Positions 33,600 through 42,234 of a stretch of DNA of 49,887 nucleotides are shown piece after piece; position 1 is the stretch's first letter; each line of letters starts with the position of its first letter. This stretch comes from Candidatus Melainabacteria bacterium (GTDB taxonomy: Bacteria; Cyanobacteriota; Vampirovibrionia; Obscuribacterales; Obscuribacteraceae). Both the position numbers and the translations under genes were made by a program. The notes beneath the pieces were generated by a model. It was not told where the DNA came from. It did not search any database and saw only the letters and a list, made by a program, of their open reading frames with translations. Location of the stretch: assembly GCA_003153555.1 (NCBI GenBank), contig PLZS01000122.1, positions 1 through 49,887 of the forward strand. The letters run 5' to 3'.

Positions 33600-34169
33600 G
33601 TGCCGAGAATAGCAATCAGAAAATCCCGTGGATCTGGCGTTATGGTCGAGGGAGTGGTTGGCCTGATGATGGTCATCGGTGGAACGGTGCTGGCAGTCGT
33701 GCTGTTATTGAATGCGATTGCGGCAACATACAACAAAGAGAAAATCGGTTTTGTCGCAAACACCGCGGCCGTCTACGCGGGTACTTTGCCTAATAATGCA
33801 GCTCGGCAAGGACTGGTAACAGCGAAGGTCAATCAGTTATTGGCTGGCATGGCCCTGCATGCCAGCAACACGACTGTCACTGTTTCGGATCTCACCATAA
33901 CTACACGACCAGCGGTGAAGGTTACTGTCGCAACTTCGCTTCCAACCCTACTGTTTGCCAGCTTTTCGTCTGTGTTGCCTTCATCCATACGAACGTCTGA
34001 CACGGCAGTAGCGTTCAATCGATGTTGGTTTTGGGGGTACGGGGTGGGTATTCACCCTCTTGGACCGAGATGGACCTCTCCTATAACCAATGCAACCGGT
34101 GCGCTTCCAGCTGACAAGAAGCCCGCTTGGACTGTCCTTATACCAGTGAGTGAGTCGCAACTTCGCTGA
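33600..34169 (+). CDS. TadE-like pilin-type protein 3 (189 aa)
   Basis: GTG start with a strong AGAGGGGAG site 3-4 bases upstream, giving M-P-R-I-A-I-R-K-S-R like its paralogues. One extra residue is present in the G-S-G-V-M-V-E-G motif before the membrane helix. The extracytoplasmic part keeps N-K-E-K-I-G, N-A-A-R-Q-G-L-V and a W-F-W-G-Y-G-V-G stretch, but the C-terminal tail differs from copies 1 and 2. It lies 36 bp after copy 2 and ends 151 bp before kinase B2, so B2 may be read from the same transcript. Confidence 0.65.
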   Translation: MPRIAIRKSRGSGVMVEGVVGLMMVIGGTVLAVVLLLNAIAATYNKEKIGFVANTAAVYAGTLPNNAARQGLVTAKVNQLLAGMALHASNTTVTVSDLTITTRPAVKVTVATSLPTLLFASFSSVLPSSIRTSDTAVAFNRCWFWGYGVGIHPLGPRWTSPITNATGALPADKKPAWTVLIPVSESQLR

Positions 34170-34320
34170 GCTTGGGTGAGCGTGATCGGATCCTCATACC
34201 TCACTTGTATTGGCACAGCACAAGCTGTTCATTCGCTGGTCAAGATGGAACAACAAGGACAGGTCGTTGAGCATATCGTCTCGTAGTGCTAACTACATCT
34301 TTCTAGACTCCATACGAACA

Positions 34321-37300
34321 ATGAAGATTTTGCCTAAGGGCTTAATTCTTGTCTCCGTTCCGCTCATTTTTGGGATTGGTTTTGTCTTGCTGCTTTTTAA
34401 CGGGCTCGCAGACGCAGATCGACTGATTCAACGTGAGTTGGCGTTGAAGGATGCAATCATCAGCTACATTACGGCTGCACGTTGCACTAGTGTTGCAAAT
34501 CGTTGTTTTATTGTATACAAGAACTCAAATAGCCAGTTCTACAAACAAACCTGGCAATCAAATCAAAATCAAGCTACAGCAGCAACTGAACATCTAAAAG
34601 CACTGCTGAAGAGCGACCCGTCGCTGCCAATACCACCGCTGGAATTTTCCGCGGCGCCGCAGGTGCCCATGCGGGGATCGCTGGACAAAGACTTGTCGGA
34701 ACTTTGCCGGCTGGCTTTAGGACAAAAGCTAGATCTTGCCGCAACTTCAGAGACATTACTTGCACTAGAACATCAAAGTGATGTCCAAACGAAAGCGGCT
34801 TTGTCTGCCATGAATTCTCTGCAGGCAACTCTTCATGGTGGCGTAGTGGCCGAACTACTTATATCGATTGCACTGACCATATTCTTTTGTTTCAGTATTA
34901 CTAATCGCCTGAACATGATTATGGCCAATACACTCAGTCTTTCCAAAGGCACCACACTCAACCCACCTGTAAAGGGCGGTGATGAGATTGCAGAGTTAGA
35001 CCAGTTCATTTTCAAATCAGCAACAGAGATAAGAGCGCTGGAACGCTTCAAAAGCGATATGGTTGGTGTGGTCAGCCAAGAACTGAGTACTCCACTCAAT
35101 TCGGTAGGCCAATTTCTTTTCTCACTAAGTGCCGGCAAATTTGGACCACTGTCCGAAAAAGCGCAACTCAGAGTCGAGGGTACCTGCAAGAGTGTAAAAC
35201 GTCTGATTGGGTTAATTGCAGACCTGCTTTCACTGAATCGCCTGGAGTTGGAAATTCGCCCAGCCAAAATTGACGTTAACGAACTCATAACTGCCTCAGT
35301 CGATGCAGTGAAAGAGTTAGCGGGGCACTCTGGAATTGAAATCGTAGTGAAAAGCAGAGGCGGTACTGTGTTTGCAGATCACGATCGGTTGATTCAAGTA
35401 ATTGTCAACCTCCTTTCCAATGCAGTTAAATTCTCACCGCCAAAAGGGCGCGTCACAATTGAAACGATTGAGCATGACGGCTGGTTCGAGTGCCGGGTTA
35501 GCGATCAAGGTCGCGGTATTCCAGAGGCATTTCGCAAGCAGATATTTGAACCGTTCATGCAGGTAGATGCAAAAGATGCAATAACCAAAAAAGGAACAGG
35601 GCTCGGATTGACAATTTCCCGTTCAATCGTGGAGCGGCATGGCGGAATAATTGGTGTGGACTCTGAAGAAGGTAGAGGAACTACGTTTTGGTATAAGATT
35701 CCTGTCGTTGGTTCAAACCAGCTATTTCCGGGGAATCCAGGGCAGGATCAAGCTGGCAAATCATCATCGATTGAGCAAAACAAGAGGCAGTCCAAAAGAA
35801 AGTTCAGCGTCTTAATGCAAGGCTTGGTGATTATATCGCTACCGTTGCTTTTTCAGTTTATTTTTGTCTGCGTCATAGCCTACCAGTTGGAGCAAAGCCG
35901 CCAGCATACTCATCAGGAAGAGAAGTCCAAAAAAATCTTAGTTTCGCTGAACCGAATGTCAGATGAGTACATTGATTCTGTTCGCTTCGCCATAATGTAC
36001 GTATACACCAAGAATAATTCTTTTAAGGAATCATTCCAAGCTGATATGGCGAAAGCACTTGCCCAGCTTGATCAGGCAAAACAGCTTTCTGCCGCTGAGC
36101 CTAAACAAGTGCAAGACTTAGAAAAAATTCGGGGAACCTTGGAAAAATTTTCTTCTGTCTTGGACGGCGAAGCAACTCGTTTGGACAAGTTAAATGCGAC
36201 AAGCGAGTTGCGTCCTTTTTTTAAGCAGGGTTCGGCGCCTACACCTGAACAGTTCCAATCTCTTATCCTTGATCACGCTCGGCAACGAGCTCTTGTGCAT
36301 CAAATCGAAACACTGTTTAGGGACAAGACTCACGTGGGAATACTGTTCGACCCCTTTTTAGAAACTCACGAAGCCCAAGAAAGAGTGATGGCAAGGGAAA
36401 AAGCTATAGGCGAAAATTCTGCTGTTCAGCGTGCCATGATGATTAATGTCCTTAACCTGACGTTTTTCCTCCTTCTCGTTTGGATCATTCTCTTGTCTGT
36501 CGTTCTTGTCATTTTTCTGATGAAGAGCCTGACCAGTCGTCTTAGGCACGTCATGGAAAATACTGCCAGGATTATAAAAAGAGAAGGGCTAGACCCACCT
36601 AAGAAAGGTATTGATGATGAAATCGCATACCTTGATCAAGTTCTATTTGAAATTGGCAATCACATTATTGAGCTTGAGAATTTCAAGAAGGGCCTGGTTG
36701 CGATTGTCAGCCACGAACTGAGAACGCCGCTGATGTCTGTTTGCTCGTTGCTTGAGTTACTCGGTGCGGGAGTATTGGGGCAGCTTTCGGAACGTGCACA
36801 GGAGAGATTGACAATTGCCGAAATTGAGGCAGTCCACCTTGTTCGTCTTATAAATGATTTGCTTGATATTGAAAAAATGGAGGCCGGCCAGTTTATTCTT
36901 GACAAAATCGAGTTCAAGCTTGTCGACATAATCGAACCAACCACAGCAGCCGTAGCGCGACTTGCTGAAGCGAAGCAAGTAATAATGAACTTAGATGGAA
37001 CCAATGGTGACTTAAAGGTATGGGCTGATCGAGATCGTCTCTGCAAGGCGCTCATCAATCTGCTTTCGAACGGAATAGAATCTTCTCCGCGTAATGGAAC
37101 AGTCAATGTTTCGGTGCAAGACACTACTGCCGAAATAGAGTTTCGTGTTATCGATCATGGTGCCGGCATACCGGAAGAGCAGCAAGCGAAGATTTTCGAC
37201 CGCTTTGTCCAGGTACAAACATCCGATCGATGTAAATACCACCGTTCAGGACTCTCACTTGCAATAACCAGAGCCATTATAGAACAGCATGGCGGCACCA

Positions 37301-37425
37301 TCGGGGTTGATTCGGAGATTGGGACAGGCAATACATTCTGGTTCAAACTCCCGCTCAATCAAGCCGACTTTAAATCGTCTCCGGGAGTTCGTGACAACAC
37401 TGAACCCACAGCCGCGGCAAAGTGA
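34321..37425 (+). CDS. Double-module sensor histidine kinase B2
   Basis: 1034 aa from the ATG at 34321, matching B1's M-K-I-L-P-K-G-L-I-L; the in-frame ATG-like start 111 bases earlier is not supported by the paralogue. Module 1: TM, sensor, TM, HAMP, DHp1 with Gln in place of His (Q253 in VVSQELSTPL), complete CA1 (NLLSNAVKF, DQGRGIP, GTGLGL). Module 2: TMs ~505-525 and ~707-730, HAMP, intact H798 in SHELRTPL. CA2 is the least damaged of the six: N917 is kept (NLLSNGIE), the following Lys is Glu, DHGAGIP is kept, but GLGL is GLSL. CA2 could retain some nucleotide binding. Ends 19 bp from the convergent kinase A4. Confidence 0.92.
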   Translation: MKILPKGLILVSVPLIFGIGFVLLLFNGLADADRLIQRELALKDAIISYITAARCTSVANRCFIVYKNSNSQFYKQTWQSNQNQATAATEHLKALLKSDPSLPIPPLEFSAAPQVPMRGSLDKDLSELCRLALGQKLDLAATSETLLALEHQSDVQTKAALSAMNSLQATLHGGVVAELLISIALTIFFCFSITNRLNMIMANTLSLSKGTTLNPPVKGGDEIAELDQFIFKSATEIRALERFKSDMVGVVSQELSTPLNSVGQFLFSLSAGKFGPLSEKAQLRVEGTCKSVKRLIGLIADLLSLNRLELEIRPAKIDVNELITASVDAVKELAGHSGIEIVVKSRGGTVFADHDRLIQVIVNLLSNAVKFSPPKGRVTIETIEHDGWFECRVSDQGRGIPEAFRKQIFEPFMQVDAKDAITKKGTGLGLTISRSIVERHGGIIGVDSEEGRGTTFWYKIPVVGSNQLFPGNPGQDQAGKSSSIEQNKRQSKRKFSVLMQGLVIISLPLLFQFIFVCVIAYQLEQSRQHTHQEEKSKKILVSLNRMSDEYIDSVRFAIMYVYTKNNSFKESFQADMAKALAQLDQAKQLSAAEPKQVQDLEKIRGTLEKFSSVLDGEATRLDKLNATSELRPFFKQGSAPTPEQFQSLILDHARQRALVHQIETLFRDKTHVGILFDPFLETHEAQERVMAREKAIGENSAVQRAMMINVLNLTFFLLLVWIILLSVVLVIFLMKSLTSRLRHVMENTARIIKREGLDPPKKGIDDEIAYLDQVLFEIGNHIIELENFKKGLVAIVSHELRTPLMSVCSLLELLGAGVLGQLSERAQERLTIAEIEAVHLVRLINDLLDIEKMEAGQFILDKIEFKLVDIIEPTTAAVARLAEAKQVIMNLDGTNGDLKVWADRDRLCKALINLLSNGIESSPRNGTVNVSVQDTTAEIEFRVIDHGAGIPEEQQAKIFDRFVQVQTSDRCKYHRSGLSLAITRAIIEQHGGTIGVDSEIGTGNTFWFKLPLNQADFKSSPGVRDNTEPTAAAK

Positions 37426-37444
37426 AAGCGATTGTAGGCATTGA

Positions 37445-40375
37445 TTATTCTCGCTGTCCGCCAGGCAGATAAATAGATATCAATCGACCGCTCGCTGTCC
37501 TGGTAATTGCGAGTGTTCCTCCGTGCTGTTCGGCAATCAGTCTCGAAAGATTTATCGCCAAACGCTCGCGTGCTATGTCACCAGTTTGCTCAGTTGATTG
37601 ATCATCGGTAGGCCAAAATGGCACAGTGATTGCGATGTTGACGCCTTGCTTATAGCGTTCGGCCGATATCCTGACCACTGAATCTTGGGAAAATTTTTCG
37701 ACCAATACCTTAAGCAACGCTGTCAACGCCTGAACAACTCGATGCTGATCCGCGTCAACAATTAGCCCGCAGCTGGTGACGCGAACTTCAACACCAGCTC
37801 TTGCAAAAGCGGCACTGTTAGCTTGGGCAGCTAGTAACATCTCATCGACGTCGGTGGTTTTAGCGTTCACAAGTATTTTTCCTGATTGCATTTTTTCCAA
37901 GTCTAGTAAGTTCGTTATCATCACAATCAAATCAGCAGTGTGCCTTTTAGCTACGTGCAAAACTCTTACTCCATCCTCGGTTAACTGACCGAAGACGGAG
38001 TTTTCGATTAACTCTGATAGAGCCATTAGCGAGGTCAAGGGGGTGCGCAATTCGTGGCTGGTTATGGCCACCATTTCGCCTTTAAAGCGCTCCAGCTCTA
38101 GCAATTTCCGCGCTGAGTTATAGAAACTGAAATCGACGAATGCTAATTCATCATTTCCGCCACAAGGTTCCGCCGCTACTTTGCTCTCGGAAAACTGATG
38201 GGTGTGTTCGAGCAGGAGATAAACACGATTGGTCAGGCGGCGTACTAAAAAAAGTCCGAGTGCAGCTGAAGCCAGGCCGGTTACAATCGCAGAAGAAAGA
38301 AGCACTAAGTCAATACTGTGTCTCATATCTTGGGATGCTAGAGATCTGCTTTCGATCGAGTCTTGTTCGTGCTTAATGGACTCTTGTAAGGGCTGCTGAG
38401 TTTGAATCAGAAGGGTTTCTGTAGCATCGGCGTTCTCCGGTCCGAACCAACGTTCTGAGGTTGCATCCTGTGGAGCAGTCATCAAATCATGCTGAAGTTT
38501 GAGATGGGACTCGATTATGCGCCCGAGTTCTACAGTTTTTGCGGAAAGTTCACCGTTGGTGGACGTCACTTTGCTGAGTTCCTGTAAAAGGTTTTTCAGT
38601 TTTGCTTGTTCATGCTCTGCGTCTTTGCGAGACTCGTTATCCTGGTCTACGTTGAATAACACAGAGTAAAAGGTGCTGCGAGCAATGAGAATTACTATTT
38701 GAGAATGGATACTGGAAATTTTAGCGGCCCGATTATATTCAGCGATGTTGTCGCCCACCGAATTCAGCACTAACCATAATATGACAATGGTGATTGCTTG
38801 CACCATCAGCGGTAGCATCACAACAGCCGCACCTGTTTTCCAGAGCGTCGACTGCCAAGACTTGGTTGAAAGATGAGAGTTAGTGACAGAAGTGTTATCT
38901 GAGAGCCGGGTCTGAGTTTCATCACTCAATGGTAAAGCCAGCCAAAAGGTTGAGCCCAGTCCAACTTTCGACAAGAAACCCATAGTCCCATTCTGCGATT
39001 CGAGCAGTTCCTTGCTAATTACAAGCCCTAGCCCTGAACCGCCCCGTTCCGTATCATCTGTGGAATTGGCCTGCTCGTATCGTTTGAATATGCGACTTCT
39101 AAACTCGTCGGCGATTCCTGGTCCGTGATCCACAACTGCCAGTTTCCCTGCTCCATCGCTTCGACTAATCTCGATTTCCACGTCAGTGTGAGGAGCAGAA
39201 AACTTGATCGCATTGGATAACAAATTGACAGAAACTTGCAAAATGCGGCTTGGATCGCCGTGAACGCTAACGCTTGTCGCTTCTTTCAAAACGACGCGCA
39301 CACCGTGTGATTGCGCAAAGTCATTGACGATGCCTACCGCTGTTTGTGCAATGGAATATAAATCAATCACCTGGATATCGAGCTGGTAACCAGCAACATC
39401 GTTCTTATCTAGCAGTGCCAGTTCATTTACAAGGGTTCGCAGGCGACTAATTTCTCGGTTGGAATCCCTGAGACGATCGGCGCCCTTGTCTGTAAGTGTT
39501 TCAAAACCATTTTCGCGCAACTCCACAAATGACGAGGAGACCATCTTTAGTGGTCCTTCCAGTTCATCGGCGATTATTCGGATTGTCTGAGCTTGGAATT
39601 CTTCTGCATCTCGGATTTTTTGCGCTGTTTGTTCAATGGCTCGATTTAGTGTTGAGATTTCGTCCGAACCACTGACGGGATCCAATTCGTTGGAGCGTTC
39701 TGCCATCAGTTTTATGTTGCGCAAAATCCTCTTCAGGCGCCCTGAGATCGAAGCGCTAAAGAACAGACCACAGGCGCCACTTAAAATGGCCGATGCAAGT
39801 AGTCCAACTATCAAAAACTTTCTGAGTTCTTCTTGCGATTCGCTCAAAAATTGCTCGGCATCGAGCTGAATTTGCTGGTCTCGTTTGAAAATTCCCTCCA
39901 ATTTGCCCTTAGAATGCATTCCGAGCATCTGTCTTAATAAGTACATTCCAGGCTCTCCACCAAGCAGGTCGGATATCCGATTCTGCTTCTCACCTTCCAT
40001 CATGGTCCAAGCTACTCGAGTCATGGTTTCGCCGCCACGCCATGAAATGTTCAGGGTGTTCATTTTTTTGGGATCGTCTTTCCATAATTTTGCCAGCGAC
40101 TGAAACGCCAGGCGCATGTCTTCGGTTGCCTGTAAGAATTTGTTTTTATAGAGAACCTTCTGCGTAGCTCTGTACATTCCATAGAACAGAAATCGTTCAT
40201 TCTCATCCATGTAAATTCGGTCTCCGATGAGAAGAGGTGCCGTTGCCTCTTGCTCATACGTTTGCATCTGCGCAAATTTGCTCAGAGCAGACGTTAAAAA
40301 CGCTAGATAGACGAGCTGAAATAGCACCGGTATAGCAACTACTAGAATCATCTTGTGCGCTAAGGTGAACTTCAT
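37445..40375 (-). CDS. Double-module sensor histidine kinase A4
   Basis: 976 aa. The second of two close ATGs (40375) is preferred: it matches M-K-x-(S/T)-L-x-H-K of the paralogues and is 7 bases after AAGGCGG, while the first is too close. Subfamily A layout: TM ~8-28, sensor ~32-184, TM ~186-206, HAMP, DHp1 with Asp for His (D270 in IIADELEGPL), complete CA1 (N388 in NLLSNAIKF, D416 in DHGPGIA, GSGLGL). Module 2: TMs ~512-534 and ~690-713, intact H774 in SHELRTPL, CA2 without N-box Asn, G1 or G2. It lies 13 kb from its subfamily relatives and on the opposite strand, so the split-module design predates this copy's relocation. Confidence 0.92.
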   Translation of the reverse strand: MKFTLAHKMILVVAIPVLFQLVYLAFLTSALSKFAQMQTYEQEATAPLLIGDRIYMDENERFLFYGMYRATQKVLYKNKFLQATEDMRLAFQSLAKLWKDDPKKMNTLNISWRGGETMTRVAWTMMEGEKQNRISDLLGGEPGMYLLRQMLGMHSKGKLEGIFKRDQQIQLDAEQFLSESQEELRKFLIVGLLASAILSGACGLFFSASISGRLKRILRNIKLMAERSNELDPVSGSDEISTLNRAIEQTAQKIRDAEEFQAQTIRIIADELEGPLKMVSSSFVELRENGFETLTDKGADRLRDSNREISRLRTLVNELALLDKNDVAGYQLDIQVIDLYSIAQTAVGIVNDFAQSHGVRVVLKEATSVSVHGDPSRILQVSVNLLSNAIKFSAPHTDVEIEISRSDGAGKLAVVDHGPGIADEFRSRIFKRYEQANSTDDTERGGSGLGLVISKELLESQNGTMGFLSKVGLGSTFWLALPLSDETQTRLSDNTSVTNSHLSTKSWQSTLWKTGAAVVMLPLMVQAITIVILWLVLNSVGDNIAEYNRAAKISSIHSQIVILIARSTFYSVLFNVDQDNESRKDAEHEQAKLKNLLQELSKVTSTNGELSAKTVELGRIIESHLKLQHDLMTAPQDATSERWFGPENADATETLLIQTQQPLQESIKHEQDSIESRSLASQDMRHSIDLVLLSSAIVTGLASAALGLFLVRRLTNRVYLLLEHTHQFSESKVAAEPCGGNDELAFVDFSFYNSARKLLELERFKGEMVAITSHELRTPLTSLMALSELIENSVFGQLTEDGVRVLHVAKRHTADLIVMITNLLDLEKMQSGKILVNAKTTDVDEMLLAAQANSAAFARAGVEVRVTSCGLIVDADQHRVVQALTALLKVLVEKFSQDSVVRISAERYKQGVNIAITVPFWPTDDQSTEQTGDIARERLAINLSRLIAEQHGGTLAITRTASGRLISIYLPGGQRE

Positions 40376-41003
40376 ATGCATGCCGCCTTTTCTGCCGATG
40401 ACGCCACGTGATCGCCAATTACTTAGTCAACGCATACTTTACAGGATGGCTGCCTGAGAGAAGTTAGCGTTATTTTTTAAGTCAATCCTGAGGGCTATTT
40501 TGTCCAGGAACCGGCGCGTTCAAATTGCTTCTGCACTGGCCTCTTTGCACAACCATCTGGAATGTCTTGGTGGCGAGATATTGGGGATGGTACCACCCGC
40601 GCTACCGACTTGACGAATGTTGCTTGTATGAGACATATGCGCAATATCCCTCAATATCAAAACACGACAATAAACCCATGCAGCACGAGTTGGTCTCAGG
40701 CGCCACCTCAGTAGACATAAAACGGCTGGTTGACTATGAAACGCTAACTGGCAGAGCTGTTAACGGATGTAAAGAGGCTAGCCGATACAATTCTTTTGAT
40801 GAGCCTTAGATCCAATCACTGATAAGTAATAGATATTCCCACCTATGACTTCTTTCAGAGAAACACCTCCTAAAACACCATCATCTCTGATCTCTAACTG
40901 TTACTTCCCGCGTCTCTGGCTGGGCGATGTAGCAGGAAGGTGTGGCGGAATCCGTCAGCGTTTATCGTGACGGCAACAGCGCTTCGGCGCGGAACTCCTG
41001 GAG
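40376..41003. other. Intergenic region upstream of kinase A4
   Basis: No convincing gene. A plus-strand frame ending at 40809 (ATG 40678, 43 codons) has protein-like composition but no ribosome site. A weak relative of the 29-bp element may lie at 40557-40587. GC content rises from about 40.9 kb. Confidence 0.4.
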
Positions 41004-41266
41004 TTGAAAATCATCGCCACCCTGAGCTTCGTGCGCTTGGAAGTCGTCACATACAACAATGCTCCCGTCCTCGCAACCATCATCGCCATCGCAGTCGTGC
41101 TCGGCGGTCTCAGCGGCGCCTTCTACCATATGTCGAGGTTAGAACCTGGGAACTGATTTCGGTAGCGATCCTTTTGACGGTGCTTTTCGTGATGTCGGCA
41201 GTATTCCAACTGATCGACTGGTGCCGTGATTTATTGAGCCAATGGCAGCGGCGTAAGTGCCTCTAA
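41004..41266 (+). CDS. Two overlapping membrane microproteins, or one small two-TM protein with a frameshift
   Basis: Frame 1 (TTG 41004 to TGA 41156) gives 50 residues with a hydrophobic helix (VLATIIAIAVVLGGLSGAF). Frame 2 gives 37 residues from the CTG at 41153 to the stop at 41266, with a second hydrophobic helix (ISVAILLTVLFVMSAVF) and a basic end. The two meet in a CTGA overlap. There is no standard start for frame 2 unless it begins at CTG/ATT or far upstream. Joined, they would make a compact two-helix membrane protein, so a frameshift near 41150 is the simpler reading. No family is recognised. The gene at 41328 follows closely. Confidence 0.4.
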
Positions 41267-41327
41267 AACGTCATTTCGCTGCCTGCGACTGTTTGCCTTT
41301 CTCATTTCCTCAAGCGGAGTTACTGCA

Positions 41328-41867
41328 ATGCTCGCAAACATCACGTCGTTCCGTTGCGGAGCGACCCTCTTCATCGCGGACCCTGATCTGCACGCGGTTT
41401 GCACCGCGGCTCGTGATTGGGCAACCCGTTGCAATCGCCAGCAAATCGAGGCGGCGGATCTGCTTCTGGCTGTTTACTATAATGCGCGCAACAATGTCAG
41501 CGAGTTGCTGCAGATGGCCGTCAAGGTGCCGCAGCTAGACGGAGCAGCATTACAACACTGGCGCAGCGACCTGTGTGGCGTCGGAGTCGAAGGTGGTTTC
41601 GGTGCTTCCGGTCGAGCGATTTTGGCACTGACTGCCGAACTTGGCATTCATTACCGCGCCCCAGTGGGCGACAATGTCTCGCTTCTGACGTCGGCTGACC
41701 TTGCTGTGGCGCTGCTCAACGATGAGCCGGTCAAGGCTGCTCTGCGCGCAGCCGGAGTCGCGGAAGTCTATCTTAGGCACTTGGAAGCCGCTCTGCGTTT
41801 GCAAGAGCGTCAACCGGTAGATTTCGATGCGGTCGATCTGACCTCACCGTCCATGGTGCTTCACTGA
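41328..41867 (+). CDS. Clp N-terminal-domain-like protein (179 aa)
   Basis: ATG about 9 bases after GCGGAG. Two similar ~65-residue helical repeats follow the Clp_N plan. Repeat 1 is (A-A-R-D-W-A ... I-E-A-A-D-L-L-L-A-V ... V-S-E-L-L-Q). Repeat 2 is (A-E-L-G-I ... L-L-T-S-A-D-L-A-V-A-L-L-N-D-E-P-V-K-A-A-L-R-A-A-G-V). This is the substrate/adaptor-binding fold at the head of ClpA/B/C, but no AAA module follows. A stand-alone Clp_N protein would act as an adaptor or, as in ClpS/ClpC-like proteins, bind degradation signals; that is inference. The region is more GC-rich than the kinases. Confidence 0.6.
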   Translation: MLANITSFRCGATLFIADPDLHAVCTAARDWATRCNRQQIEAADLLLAVYYNARNNVSELLQMAVKVPQLDGAALQHWRSDLCGVGVEGGFGASGRAILALTAELGIHYRAPVGDNVSLLTSADLAVALLNDEPVKAALRAAGVAEVYLRHLEAALRLQERQPVDFDAVDLTSPSMVLH

Positions 41868-42234
41868 ATAAAGAGCAGACCACAATCGTGCCGATTGCCG
41901 GTTGTTACACCCTTCAAAAGCTTGCTTCCGCCACCCCTCTTCGTTTGGCGGAGCTAGGTCTGACGACATCGAATCAACGCTTTCTGAGCTAGGACGCATG
42001 TTCGAACAGGTGCGCTTAGCAGCGTAACTTGACCGGCTTGCTTGGGTTCGATGTGCACCGTTAGTGGTGCACGTCACTGCGCATGAAGTTGAGAGCGAAG
42101 AAGAGCGCGGAGTAAGCAAGCAAACAAGCTTGCTCCGCGTATGCTCGCCCCCTCATCTTTAAAAATTCAAAGTTTCTACTACTGCATGTAGATAATTGCT
42201 GCCTCAGTCGAAGGCGGGGATGGTGCGCTCTACT
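41868..42234. other. Intergenic region with an imperfect hairpin
   Basis: Contains the hairpin at 42106-42139 and short frames that could be worn-down coding sequence (one ends SELGRMFEQVRLAA before a stop near 42028). No gene is supported. Confidence 0.4.
42106..42139. terminator. Imperfect hairpin
   Basis: CGCGGAG, a 4-base bulge, CAAGC, loop AAACAA, GCTTG, CTCCGCG. Stable but without a U-run; it lies between the Clp-N-like gene and the convergent 42235-43038 gene. Confidence 0.35.

Noticed and set aside
15067..40375. Hybrid kinases with receiver or Hpt domains
   Set aside because: The second halves were checked; they are DHp plus eroded CA domains with no receiver aspartate motif or Hpt helix motif.
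40557..40587. Possible tenth copy of the 29-bp element upstream of kinase A4
   Set aside because: The orientation would fit, but only the CTGGAATG end and a few other bases match.
40525..40809. 94-codon ORF upstream of kinase A4
   Set aside because: TTG start without a ribosome site and odd composition in its first half; the last 43 codons look more protein-like but are unsupported.
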